From NCBI GenBank assembly GCA_033239125.1, contig BSWB01000005.1, positions 104,028,494 through 104,092,493 of the forward strand: 64,000 nucleotides of DNA, given 5' to 3'. Origin of the DNA: Fagopyrum homotropicum (taxonomy: Eukaryota > Streptophyta > Magnoliopsida > Caryophyllales > Polygonaceae). A program made the position numbers and the translations under genes. The notes beneath the pieces are model-generated. The model saw only the letters and a list, made by a program, of their open reading frames with translations. It searched no databases and was not told the DNA's origin. This document shows positions 34,528 to 44,162 of this stretch, in pieces; positions within the stretch are counted from its first letter, which is position 1, and every line of letters begins with the position of its first letter.

Positions 34528-37482
34528 ATGCGCAGGTCTAGGGACACCGAAGATCTCTTGCCTCTTGATCAAGAGCTAGTGAAAACTTTAAGGCAAAAGC
34601 GCAAAGAAAAGAAGATGGCTGAAGGACACGAACGTGATCTTCAAGCGGAATTGGCAGAGAAGGAAGCTCAACTCCAATGGAATGAAACCCTCCGCCAGGA
34701 TGAGATGGATCGTCATCAATCTCAAGTTAACAATCTACAAGACATGATCTTCCAGATGAGGGTAGAGATGAGCGACCTTAAGAATAAGGGAAGCAAGAAA
34801 TCCTCAAGGAAAGCATCAAGGTCTAGAAGAAAAAGTCACTCATCCGCTGATGATAGTGATTCTTCCATGCCACCGCTAGAGGAGATTGATCCCACGGTCA
34901 ATGTAAATCCTTTCCATCCACAAGGAGCTGCTAATCGCCGCATTCCGCCTAGGAATGTGAGGATCGAATGTGTAGATAATGAGCCAAGAACTCTTGGCCA
35001 GCGGATGGATCCAACACAACAACCACGCCGCTTGGGCGTGAATTTCGATGCTGAAGATGTGCAAGGGTTTAGCTTCAACCCTCAAGTCATTACTCTTGTT
35101 CGCCAAAACCAATTTGGCGGGACAAGCGCTGAATCTCCACACCAACACTTGCAGAACTTTGAGTGTATGATGGAGACAATGAGACCAAAGAGCGCTACTA
35201 CCAACAACTATAAGCTCAAGCCTTTCTTCTTCTCCTTGAAGGGGAAAGCGTTATCTTGGTATCAAGCTCTTCATAGTGGGAAACTAGACACGTGGGAAGA
35301 CCTTTCCGCGGAGTTCCTTACCAAATTCTTTCCGCCATCCAAAACGGCGGAACTTAGAGGTAAGATTAATGCTTTTTCCATGAGACCTAACGAAAGTTTG
35401 TTTCAATCTTGGGAAAGGTTTCAGGATTTGCTCTTGGATTGCCCTCATCATGGCATATCCAAACTTGCCTTGTTGGAGATTTACTACAAGGGGCTGGATG
35501 CGGGAACGCAATTCAACCTCCAATCCCTCTCATGTGGAACGTTCATGGACATGAGAGAAGATGACGCTTGGGACTTCATTGAGAAGCAAGCAAGAGTCAT
35601 AGAGAAGTATTCCCACCGGAAAGTGGAGGGAAATCGTGTGGAGCAAGGAGCAAAGCTCACACACGAAGCTCAAAGCCAGATTTTCTCCCTCAACAATGAG
35701 ATCAAAGAGTTGAAGGAGGCTAACAAGACCAACTTCCCAATGCAACAAGGGAAGGATGTTGGTTATTTGGGCAACAACAATGGCGGCAACAACAATAACC
35801 GGAACAATAACCGGAATAACAATTGGAATGGAAACAACAACAACCGGAACAACGATTGGAACAACAATAGGGGTTCAAACAACAACAATTGGCGCTCCAA
35901 TCAACAAAATTCCGGTAACTCTTATCCTTCCAACTCAAATTCATTAACTCCACCTTTCTCTTCCTCTACTCCTTTGAAAAGCCAGGGGAAATCATCTAAT
36001 GGGGGAAACACTTCGGGGAAGGAGAAGCCTGATCCCATATTGGAAACGATTTTGGGAAAGCTTCAAGGGTTGGAGAACCGCCTCATCAAGGTTGATGATC
36101 AAGTTTCTAAGGTTGACAAAGCTCAAAAGGTTTTAGAAAACCAAATGTTCAACCACGCGGAGGAAGTTCCTAGAAATCAAGGGAAGCTTCCAGGAAAGAC
36201 GGAGGACAACCCTAAGGGAAGGGTGATGGCGATTACAACTAGGAGCGGAGTGACAACCACCGATCCGCAGCCTACGTTCGTTCAAGTCCCCGTAGAGAAG
36301 GGAAAGGAGAAGGGGAAGGAGAAGGAAGACGTCTACGTTCCTCCTCCAGCTTACAAACCTCCCCTTCCATTCCCTCAATCTAGAGCGCGAGCGCGCCTAG
36401 ACAAACAATTCGGTAAGTTCATAGAACGCATGAGTAAGCTGCATATTAACATACCATTCATTGATGCTATTGTAGGTATGCCGGCTTATGGCAAGTTCTT
36501 GAAGGAACTTCTCTCTAACAAGAGGAAGCTAGAAGACTTCGGTGAGGTCAAGATGAGTTCGGATTCTTCGGATCTCATCAAGACCATGAAGGAGAAAATG
36601 CCCCCAAAGCTGAAGGATCCGGGGTCATTTTGCATTCCCATTGGAGTGGGAGATGTCACATATGACGCTTTATGTGACTTAGGAGCAAGTGTGAGCATCA
36701 TACCACTTGCATTGTGTAGGAAGATCGGTTTAGGCGACCCTAAACCGATGAAGATGACGTTATACATGGCGGATCGATCCATCACTCGCCCCGTCGGTAT
36801 TGTAGAAGACGTCCCGGTCAAGCTAGGTAAATTCTTTGTTCCCATTGATTTCGTCGTGCTTGACATTCCTGCAGATAGTCCGGTCCCGATCATACTCGGA
36901 AGACCGTTTCTTGCAACTTCCGGCTGCATAGTCGATTGCAAGAATGGTAGACTCACTTTTGACATAGGAGAAGAGAAAGTAGAGTTCGTTCTTTCCACTC
37001 TAGTGAAGGAGCCAATCTTTGATGAGGATATTTACGATATCCAAGATGAAGAAGGGTTGTCTAGAGAGGAGGTAAGTGCGATTCTCTTTAACGATCCTTT
37101 ACAAAAAGTTATCACTATGAGTCTAACCAATGTAGGGGAAGATGAAGAGTGCAATGAGGCAATTGAAACCTTAGAAGCACAAGAAGAGATGCATGAAGAG
37201 GAGTTTGAGAAACTCCACGATGAGGCTGAGAATGTCAGAATCCACGGTCATACTCTGTATTCCACGACCATGGATTCCACAACCAAAATCATGCCTCATT
37301 CCAGGGGATTATACGGCCGTGGAGAAGATGTGACAACCGTATTTCCCTTCCACGCCCTAAACCACGGCCGTGGAGGACAAGATCCACCCGTAATTTTGGC
37401 CGTGGAAGAGAGTGATCGAGACATTTTGTTCGACTTCTTCCGATTCTTCTCCAACACACTCATCACCCTTAGATACTTCTAA
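34528..37482 (+). CDS. Element C gag and protease
   Basis: 984 residues, open throughout. Coiled coil at about 30-90 (HERDLQAELAEKEAQLQWNE, Lys/Ser-rich region after). Gag core at about 185-335 (HLQNFECMMETMRP, FFFSLKGKALSWYQALHSGK, EFLTKFFPPSK, SWERFQDLLLDCPHHG, IYYKGLD). An Asn-rich stretch at about 415-470 replaces the usual zinc knuckle, none of which is seen. A second coil (LQGLENRLIKVDDQVSKVD) lies at about 515. The aspartic protease has CDLGASVSIIP at about 718 and VPIILGRPFLATSG. The last 80 residues cross the motif cluster, and the frame ends 70 nt into the pol ORF. The start at 34528 is the first long ATG frame after the primer site; an upstream non-ATG start is possible. Confidence 0.93.
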   Translation: MRRSRDTEDLLPLDQELVKTLRQKRKEKKMAEGHERDLQAELAEKEAQLQWNETLRQDEMDRHQSQVNNLQDMIFQMRVEMSDLKNKGSKKSSRKASRSRRKSHSSADDSDSSMPPLEEIDPTVNVNPFHPQGAANRRIPPRNVRIECVDNEPRTLGQRMDPTQQPRRLGVNFDAEDVQGFSFNPQVITLVRQNQFGGTSAESPHQHLQNFECMMETMRPKSATTNNYKLKPFFFSLKGKALSWYQALHSGKLDTWEDLSAEFLTKFFPPSKTAELRGKINAFSMRPNESLFQSWERFQDLLLDCPHHGISKLALLEIYYKGLDAGTQFNLQSLSCGTFMDMREDDAWDFIEKQARVIEKYSHRKVEGNRVEQGAKLTHEAQSQIFSLNNEIKELKEANKTNFPMQQGKDVGYLGNNNGGNNNNRNNNRNNNWNGNNNNRNNDWNNNRGSNNNNWRSNQQNSGNSYPSNSNSLTPPFSSSTPLKSQGKSSNGGNTSGKEKPDPILETILGKLQGLENRLIKVDDQVSKVDKAQKVLENQMFNHAEEVPRNQGKLPGKTEDNPKGRVMAITTRSGVTTTDPQPTFVQVPVEKGKEKGKEKEDVYVPPPAYKPPLPFPQSRARARLDKQFGKFIERMSKLHINIPFIDAIVGMPAYGKFLKELLSNKRKLEDFGEVKMSSDSSDLIKTMKEKMPPKLKDPGSFCIPIGVGDVTYDALCDLGASVSIIPLALCRKIGLGDPKPMKMTLYMADRSITRPVGIVEDVPVKLGKFFVPIDFVVLDIPADSPVPIILGRPFLATSGCIVDCKNGRLTFDIGEEKVEFVLSTLVKEPIFDEDIYDIQDEEGLSREEVSAILFNDPLQKVITMSLTNVGEDEECNEAIETLEAQEEMHEEEFEKLHDEAENVRIHGHTLYSTTMDSTTKIMPHSRGLYGRGEDVTTVFPFHALNHGRGGQDPPVILAVEESDRDILFDFFRFFSNTLITLRYF
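37239..37408. repeat. Element C motif cluster at the gag-pol junction
   Basis: TCCACGGTCAT, TTCCACGACCATGGA, TATACGGCCGTGGAG, CCACGGCCGTGGAGG, CCCGTAATTTT and GGCCGTGGAAG. The cluster is translated as the end of gag-protease. Confidence 0.9.
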
Positions 37483-40435
37483 GGAGACATCGGATGCTTC
37501 TCAAGGATCGTTGGAAGCTCCGAAAACAATGGAACTCAAACCACTTCCTACTCATCTAAGGTACGCTTTTCTAGGATCTAATTCTACCTTTCCGGTTATT
37601 GTTAGTTCTGATCTAAGCATAGATGAACATGAACAGCTCATGATTGTCCTTAAGAAACATAGAAAAGATATAAGCTATACTATTGAGGACTTAGTAGGAA
37701 TTAAACCCTCCCTATGCATGCATAAGATACTAATGGAGGAAGACTTTAGAACTTCGAGACAACCTCAAAGGCGGTTGAATCCGACCATGAAGGAGGTTGT
37801 CAAGAAGGAAATTCTTAAACTTCTTGATGCAGGTATCATCTATCCTATCTCCGATAGTAAGTGGGTGAGTCCAGTTCAAGTAGTTCCGAAGAAGGGAGGA
37901 ATGACGGTCATCACCAACAAGAACAACGAACTCATTCCTACCCGAACCGTAACTGGATGGCGGATGTGCATAGACTACCGCAAGCTCAACAACGCAACGC
38001 GGAAGGATCACTTTCCATTGCCATTCATTGACCAAATGCTTGAAAGGTTAGCACAACATTCACATTTTTGCTACCTTGACGGTTATAGTGGTTTCTTTCA
38101 GATCCCAATACATCCGGACGATCAGGAGAAAACCACATTCACGTGCCCATGGGGTACGTTTGCTTATAGGAGAATGCCGTTCGGGCTTTGCAACGCCCCA
38201 GCCACCTTCCAACGGTGCATGATGGCCATCTTCTCCGAATACGTAGAGGAAATCATGGAAGTCTTCATGGACGACTTCTCCATATACGGTTCCTCTTTTA
38301 ACGATTGCCTTTCTAACCTTTCTCTTGTTTTACAAAGGTGTGAAGACACTAACCTAGTTCTTAATTGGGAGAAGTGTCAATTCATGGTCAAGGAAGGAAT
38401 CGTATTAGGTCACTTAGTCTCTAGAAGAGGGATAGAGGTAGACAAGGCTAAGATAGAGACCATAGAGAAACTTCCTCCCCCAATTTCGGTGAAAGGGATA
38501 AGAAGTTTCCTAGGACATGCTGGATTTTATAGACGTTTCATCAAGGAATTTTCTAAGATATCAAAACCTCTCACTAATCTATTGATGAAGGATGCGGTTT
38601 TTGAGTTTTCGCAGGAATGTTTAGATGCGTTCAACACCATTCGGCAAGCTCTAATCTCAGCACCTATTATCCAACCTCCGGATTGGACTCTACCCTTTGA
38701 GATTATGTGCGACGCTAGTGACGTAGCTATTGGAGCTGTTCTTGGACAACGAAAGGAAGGGCGAATCCATGCCATATACTATGCTAGCAAGACGCTGGAT
38801 GAAGCGCAGCTCAACTACGCCACTACCGAGAAAGAGTTTCTAGCCATTGTCTATGCTATTGACAAGTTTCGCTCTTATCTTGTAGGTGCAAAGGTGATTG
38901 TCTACACGGATCATGCTGCGATCCGGTACCTCCTTGCGAAGAAAGATGCGAAACCAAGGCTGATTAGATGGATTCTTCTCCTACAAGAATTCGATCTTGA
39001 GATCCGCGACAAGAAAGGTTCAGAAAATTCTGTTGCGGACCATTTGAGTCGTCTAACACATCTAGAGGACGACCATCTACCCATTGATGAATCCTTTCCG
39101 GACGAACACCTATATATCTTAGAGGAGTGCATCAACGTAATCTTCAAAGGTAACGAACCATGGTTTGCTGATTTTGTTAACTATTTGGTTTGCCAGGAGA
39201 TACCACCCGGACTATCCTACGCACAAAGGAAGAAGTTCTTTAAGGACGTCCGGGAATACTATTGGAACGAGCCTCTCCTCTTTAAGAGAGGTCCGGATGG
39301 CATCATTCGGCGATGTGTGCCGGAAGATGAGATGCAAAGTGTCATCCGTCATTGTCATTCACTACCTTGTGGAGGACACGCTAGTTCGAACAAGACTAGC
39401 GCAAAGGTATTGCAATCTGGATTCTTTTGGCCTACTTTGTTTAGAGATGTGCAATCCTTTGTTTCTTGCTGCGATGCTTGTCAAAGAACAGTCAATATTT
39501 CTAGAAGGAACGAGATGCCCCTCAACAACATCCAAGAGGTGGAGATTTTCGACGTTTGGGGAGTCGATTTCATGGGACCATTCCCATCTTCTTGTGGAAA
39601 CCAATACATACTATTGGCGGTAGACTACGTTTCTAGATGGGTGGAAGCAATCGCCTCTCCCACAAATGATGCCATGGTGGTGGTTAAGTTCTTCAACAAG
39701 ACCATCTTCCCACGATTTGGGACGCCAAGGACGATCATTAGTGATGGAGGTTCTCACTTCATAGCCCGTCGCTTTGAAGCTCTTCTAGCTAAGTATGGGG
39801 TTACTCACAAGATTGCTACCCCTTACCATCCACAAACAAGTGGACAAGTTGAGATCTCAAATAGGGAGATCAAAGGAATTTTAGAGAAGACGGTTTCAAG
39901 GACTAGGAAGGATTGGTCCTTGAAACTAGATGATGCATTATGGGCGTACCGGACTGCATACAAGACTCCCATAGGAACCACACCATACAACCTTGTGTAT
40001 GGGAAGTCTTGTCACTTGCCGGTAGAGTTGGAGCACAAAGCGTTTTGGGCTATCAAGTGGCTGAATTTCAACATAAAGGAAGCGAGAGAGAAGCGTCTCC
40101 TAGACATCAATAAGCTGGATGAACTCCGCTTGAACGCCTATGAAAACGCCAAGATCTATAAGGAGAGAGCAAAGCGTTGGCATGATAAGCATATCATTCC
40201 AAAGGACTTCAAAGAAGGAGATCAAGTTCTCCTCTTCAATTCAAGACTTCGCCTCTTTCCAGGTAAGCTTAAATCCCGTTGGACCGGACCTTTTCTAATT
40301 AAGCGTATTTTCCCCCATGGTGCAGTTGAAGTATGGGGTGAAGCGAGCGGAAGTTTTAAGGTGAACGGCCAACGACTCAAGAAGTATAAGCCGGAACTCC
40401 AAGCTGAGGAGTTTGCGCCTACCGCACTTGAATAA
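37412..40435 (+). CDS. Element C pol: RT, RNase H, integrase
   Basis: 1007 residues, open. RT: SKWVSPVQVVPKKGG, WRMCIDYRKLNNATRKDHFP, YLDGYSGFFQIPIHPDD, MPFGLCNAPATFQRCM and active site FMDDFSIYGSS (about residues 280-290). Thumb FLGHAGFYRRFIKEFS. RNase H: FEIMCDASDVAIGAVLGQ, YYASKTLDEAQ, TTEKEFLAIVYA, VYTDHAAIRYL. Integrase: HCHSLPCGGHASSNKTSAKV and CDACQR, core WGVDFMGPFPSS, RTIISDGGSHF and HPQTSGQVEISNREIK, then GPY-like LKSRWTGPFLIKRIFPHGAV. All catalytic residues are present. The frame differs from gag-protease and overlaps its end by 71 nt; either an indel broke one polyprotein or a frameshift is used. The ATG at 37412 may not be the true start. Confidence 0.95.
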   Translation: MIETFCSTSSDSSPTHSSPLDTSKETSDASQGSLEAPKTMELKPLPTHLRYAFLGSNSTFPVIVSSDLSIDEHEQLMIVLKKHRKDISYTIEDLVGIKPSLCMHKILMEEDFRTSRQPQRRLNPTMKEVVKKEILKLLDAGIIYPISDSKWVSPVQVVPKKGGMTVITNKNNELIPTRTVTGWRMCIDYRKLNNATRKDHFPLPFIDQMLERLAQHSHFCYLDGYSGFFQIPIHPDDQEKTTFTCPWGTFAYRRMPFGLCNAPATFQRCMMAIFSEYVEEIMEVFMDDFSIYGSSFNDCLSNLSLVLQRCEDTNLVLNWEKCQFMVKEGIVLGHLVSRRGIEVDKAKIETIEKLPPPISVKGIRSFLGHAGFYRRFIKEFSKISKPLTNLLMKDAVFEFSQECLDAFNTIRQALISAPIIQPPDWTLPFEIMCDASDVAIGAVLGQRKEGRIHAIYYASKTLDEAQLNYATTEKEFLAIVYAIDKFRSYLVGAKVIVYTDHAAIRYLLAKKDAKPRLIRWILLLQEFDLEIRDKKGSENSVADHLSRLTHLEDDHLPIDESFPDEHLYILEECINVIFKGNEPWFADFVNYLVCQEIPPGLSYAQRKKFFKDVREYYWNEPLLFKRGPDGIIRRCVPEDEMQSVIRHCHSLPCGGHASSNKTSAKVLQSGFFWPTLFRDVQSFVSCCDACQRTVNISRRNEMPLNNIQEVEIFDVWGVDFMGPFPSSCGNQYILLAVDYVSRWVEAIASPTNDAMVVVKFFNKTIFPRFGTPRTIISDGGSHFIARRFEALLAKYGVTHKIATPYHPQTSGQVEISNREIKGILEKTVSRTRKDWSLKLDDALWAYRTAYKTPIGTTPYNLVYGKSCHLPVELEHKAFWAIKWLNFNIKEAREKRLLDINKLDELRLNAYENAKIYKERAKRWHDKHIIPKDFKEGDQVLLFNSRLRLFPGKLKSRWTGPFLIKRIFPHGAVEVWGEASGSFKVNGQRLKKYKPELQAEEFAPTALE

Positions 40436-40450
40436 GTGCGAGATGGTCTA

Positions 40451-40499
40451 GCTACGGACCTTAAACAAAGCGCTTCTTGGGAGGCAACCCAAGGTATTG
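40451..40499 (+). ncRNA. Conserved hairpin after pol, element C
   Basis: The perfect stem CTTGGGAGGCAACCCAAG at 40476-40493 lies in a 49-nt block that recurs almost unchanged in element D (minus strand 62628-62580), although the DNA around it is not conserved. It is not a proven transcript; it is annotated as an RNA-structure element placed just after the pol stop. Confidence 0.65.
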
Positions 40500-40678
40500 C
40501 ATTTTGTTTTTATTTTTGATTCATAGATTAGCTTAGTATAGACGTTTTTGCTTTGTTTTTGCCTCGATTTCTTCCGGTATGTTCGTGTTTTTGGATGTAG
40601 GATCAATGGAAAAGGAAAAGAGGAGGATGATGTTGAAGAGGAGTGACGAAATTTGGACTTTGGAGCTTTACAGAGGGT

Positions 40679-40806
40679 TCCACGGTCTAAATTACGGTCG
40701 TCATAGCTACAGTGGCCGTAATTTCCAAAAGCCTTTGAAAAATCACCAAAACCACGGTTCCGTACACTTCCACGGCCGTGGAACACCCCGATAGACCGTG
40801 ATTTTC
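40679..40806. repeat. Element C motif cluster after pol
   Basis: TTCCACGGTCTAAATTACGG, GTGGCCGTAATTT, ACCACGGTTCCG, TTCCACGGCCGTGGAA and GACCGTGATTTTC. Confidence 0.9.
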
Positions 40807-41197
40807 AAAATTTTGCCTGCAACTATATAAGCCACATTCTTCACAAATTCATCCAAAAAATCCCTCTTTCCACGACCTAAGTGCCGAAACACCACAACCC
40901 CCTCTCAAATCTTCGTTTCCTAATCGTTTTCAACGATTCTTCTTCCCAAACTGCAGCAAATTCAACCACAAACAAGATCCAAGCGACGAATCGAACGGAA
41001 ATTCATCAACAAACGCGCATTTCGGATTTTTCAATCCGAAAAAGAGGTTTTCTTTTCCCTTCTTGATTCTTGCTGATTCGGTTGTTTTTGTTAGAGATTT
41101 TTAGGAAGAACTGATTGAGAATTGAGGAAATTAGACTAGGACTGCCTATTGTGGAGATTGATTGTGGATTTGCTGAGATTTGTGATTTTCTGAGACG

Positions 41198-41256
41198 AAT
41201 CACGGTCTCTGGATAAATTACGGCCGTGGTTTGCTGAAGAACAGACCGTAATTTTG
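41198..41256. repeat. Element C motif cluster before accessory ORF
   Basis: AATCACGGTCTCTGG, AAATTACGGCCGTGG and GACCGTAATTTTG; the last copy ends directly at the accessory ORF start (41254). Confidence 0.9.
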
Positions 41257-42834
41257 AGCAGAATGGAGTTTGTGAGAAGAGTTTCAGAGAGGATAAAAGA
41301 GAAGAAAAATGAGCAGAATAAGAAGAGGAAGGGTAATCCCTCCTCCTCCTCATCCTCTAGGGCACCACCACCCTCTTCACCTTCACCTCCATCCTCACCT
41401 TCACCTCCATCTTCACCCCCTCACCCTAGAGTCCCGACTATACACGACGACCATCTTGATGCACTTGATAGGATCAAGGAGAGGCCAGTGATTGGCCCTA
41501 GATATTTGTTGTTGGAGGATCTAGTTCCTCTCAACATTGTTGATGACCTTACTTGGCTCTTGGATAGAGCCGGATTAGCTGTCTTCTCGGCTATCCGAGA
41601 AGACGCATATGAGGAGATTACACGGGAGGTTGTGACATCCTTTGAGCACAGCCACGTCGATAGGACCGTCTCTTTCCGCCTTATGGAGAGAGATTATCAG
41701 TTGAGTATCCGTGAGTTTGGGACCATTTTTGGATTCCATGAGACCTTTAATGGTCGATTTCCGAGTGGTGTTTACCCCAAGGACTTTTGGAAGGAGGTTG
41801 CAATGATTTACGCCGACGAGGACCGTTGGCAACCCGCTGATACCAAGGCTAGATTGATGTACCATCTAGCCTTGAAGATAGCTCACCGTGTTCTTTCGGA
41901 GTGTCTCTTTCCTAGGACGGAGACGCCCCAAAAGATCAAGACGGATGAGCTATTCTTGCTTTATTGCATGCTTTATGGACACCGTGCAGATTGTGCTACT
42001 CTCTTGGCTGCTACGATGAGCAAGCTCAAGAACAAGAAGAAGGGGAACATCGGATATGGTGGGATAGTCACCCACATTGCTCGGAGTTTTAGTGTTGATT
42101 TTTCTGCTTGCACCCGCATACCGGCCGTTCCTTTAGGGCTGCATGCTTTCATGGTTAGGGGTCTCATCTTCCCCACACATAGAGGTCCGCCTTATGCGGG
42201 CATGCCTTGGGAGAGCAGGACAGGCAGGGGTATAGAGTGGCTGCCAGAGTACTCCATTATGGCGGGACGCCATAATTGGAAGGAGACGTTCGCTGCGATG
42301 CATGCGAACAGGATAGTAGCTCCCCCTTATGTCCCACCACCGGTTGTCGAGGAGGAGGATATGGGAGATCAGTTTGAGAGTGGAGGAGGAGCCGAGCAGG
42401 AGTTTGGCACGTTTCCGGACCAGCCGGAGGCGGCCCCAGATGTACCTAGATGCTCTTCACGTCCAGCTAGAGCCTCAGGCTCGTCATCTCGCCGCGCTAG
42501 CGTGAGTGAGAGGCCCACGTGGATGACCACACCTCCCGCATGGTATGGCGTTCCCCCTCCTTGGTCCACCGAGCAGCCAGCAACACCTCCACCAGTACCA
42601 GCACCATCCGACGCCCCAGCATGGTACAGTCAGGCCCCGGGATGGTACGAGCAGATGCCGGATTGGGCTACCGGACTTTCAGAGAGAGTAGGAGCGCTAG
42701 AGATCCGGGCGGATGCTAGAGACGGACGTTTAGACGACCTTGACCACATGATGAGGGACGTCTACCGCCAGCAGTTTGGGCGGTTCTACGATCCAAGCTT
42801 CTCTCCATTCCCACCGCCGCCAGCACCGCAGTGA
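41254..42834 (+). CDS. Element C accessory ORF (Athila ORF1 / plant transposon protein-like)
   Basis: 526 residues, intact. Ser/Pro-rich N-terminus (about 25-65), a folded region with ERPVIGPRYLLLEDLVPLNI, REVVTSFEHSHVDRTVSFRL, YQLSIREFGTIFGFHETFNG, KDFWKEVAMIYADEDRWQPA and RTETPQKIKTDELFLLYCML, then GIVTHIARSF, PYAGMPWE, and a Pro-rich tail with repeated WYG/WYS/WYE words. The same domain order is found in the disrupted ORF of D (61843-60449). By recollection it belongs to the Athila-associated ORF annotated as a putative plant transposon protein; it is not a recognisable envelope, since I see no signal peptide or membrane segment. Its function is unknown. It lies between motif clusters and a polypurine-like tract. 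Confidence 0.85.
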   Translation: MSRMEFVRRVSERIKEKKNEQNKKRKGNPSSSSSSRAPPPSSPSPPSSPSPPSSPPHPRVPTIHDDHLDALDRIKERPVIGPRYLLLEDLVPLNIVDDLTWLLDRAGLAVFSAIREDAYEEITREVVTSFEHSHVDRTVSFRLMERDYQLSIREFGTIFGFHETFNGRFPSGVYPKDFWKEVAMIYADEDRWQPADTKARLMYHLALKIAHRVLSECLFPRTETPQKIKTDELFLLYCMLYGHRADCATLLAATMSKLKNKKKGNIGYGGIVTHIARSFSVDFSACTRIPAVPLGLHAFMVRGLIFPTHRGPPYAGMPWESRTGRGIEWLPEYSIMAGRHNWKETFAAMHANRIVAPPYVPPPVVEEEDMGDQFESGGGAEQEFGTFPDQPEAAPDVPRCSSRPARASGSSSRRASVSERPTWMTTPPAWYGVPPPWSTEQPATPPPVPAPSDAPAWYSQAPGWYEQMPDWATGLSERVGALEIRADARDGRLDDLDHMMRDVYRQQFGRFYDPSFSPFPPPPAPQ

Positions 42835-42925
42835 TTGGATGCATGACCGTTCGTTTTAGACATTCCCGCCACCACTTTGTGAGTTTCTTTTTCTTTTCTT
42901 TATTTTCTTTCTTTCTTTTGAACAT

Positions 42926-42960
42926 TAGGGACAATGTTCGTCCTAAGTATGGGGTGGGAT
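42926..42960 (+). promoter_or_regulatory. Internal polypurine-like tract, element C
   Basis: GGGACAATGT followed by AAGTATGGGGTGGGA, 110 nt after the accessory ORF stop. The core AAGTATGGGG is repeated just before the 3' LTR (44165-44174) and in both positions in D. It could be a second plus-strand primer. Confidence 0.65.
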
Positions 42961-44162
42961 GTACTAAAAGTTTGTAATAACTCTACTTACTATGCATGCT
43001 TTCATTTGAGACTATCATTGCATGTTCATTATGTGTTTCACGTTTCATTATCGCATTGCATGAAAAAGAACTTGAAAAACCATAAAAATTGAAAAATTTT
43101 GAAAAATTTTGTGCTTCTAATGAATTGAGATGATTTCTATGATAATCACTACTTGTGAATTGAGTTTGATGACAATTGCATGCTTAAAAGAATTGTGAAT
43201 TGAAAAGAATTTGAATGAATGAATTTTACCTCTCTTGCAAGTTTTATAATGTGAAAAATGTTACCTAAATCATGTTGAGAAATTGAAGTTGAAATTACAC
43301 TATAAGTTCTTATACTTCTTGTTGAAATGATTAAGGCAATTCGAATTTTCTTTCTTCTTTCTTTTGACCATTTTAGCTCCTCATTGAAATATTAGCCTCC
43401 TTTACCTGTCCGGGAATTTGGAGAAGTGAATGAAAAAGGCATGTTTGATGTGGGAGGGCCATGAGAGCAAATTTTTGCAATCAGAAGAATAGAAAGAAAT
43501 TCTAGGTTTGGGGAAGTCAATCATGATGATGAGTAACTCGGCACCATTCACATAGCCGGGTGTTTGTGTCTTGCCAAAGTCGGATTGAGCGATATTCCTA
43601 GCGGATTATGGTATGTGCGCTAAGGGTTTGAGGCATCTCATAAAAATTGAGAAACGCCAATCTCCTAGGCTTCGGTTTTTGTGCACCTCTGTCCATAACT
43701 CCAAAAGTAAAGTCGAAAAATGAAAAGAAGAGAGCGAAGCTCTAAGTTGAAGTGTTGCGGGAACCGCATAAGAAGAAGAAGATAGTTGTCCATTTTCCCG
43801 GATTCATGCACCACTTTCCCTTAAAGTTTTCCCTTCCCTTCCATATTCTATACCTTTTCTTTGGAAGTCCTTAAGATCAAAAGAATGTTATATGACTTGG
43901 TGATCTAAATTGAAGTTTCTTATGATTGATTTTGATAATGTTTAAAGGTTATGATGCTTGTTTAGAAGTTGAATTGATTCATGAATTTTCTTTGCTTTTT
44001 ACTTTTTGATTGAGTGTGTGAAAGTTTGATAAACGATTGAGGCAAGGTTTGAGAATGATCTATTCTTTAGAAGGCACGTTCATCCAAAAGAAGGTACACA
44101 TATTTCATCCTAACTCTTGTTTAAAGCTTTTTGAAAGACCTTGCTTAGGGACAAGCAAGTGT
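42961..44162 (+). other. Long 3' noncoding region, element C
   Basis: 1.2 kb without coding frames between the two polypurine-like tracts. It contains short blocks shared with D (43399-43424: CCTTTACCTGTCCGGGAATT) and the long conserved block at 43507-43696. Confidence 0.75.
43507..43696 (+). ncRNA. Highly conserved noncoding block, element C
   Basis: About 190 nt. From GGGAAGTCAATCATGA through CACATAGCCGGGTG to GAGCGATATTCCTA (about 90 nt) it is almost identical to the D block at 59650-59460 (minus strand), while flanking noncoding DNA is not. There is no open frame. It is probably a cis-acting RNA or DNA element; the function is not known to me. Confidence 0.7.

Noticed and set aside
36486..36998. 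Minus-strand frame of 170 codons
   Set aside because: Antisense shadow of the protease part of C gag.
41254..42834. Accessory ORF of C as an envelope protein
   Set aside because: No signal peptide, membrane segment or cleavage site is visible; a Pro-rich, mostly soluble protein is more likely.
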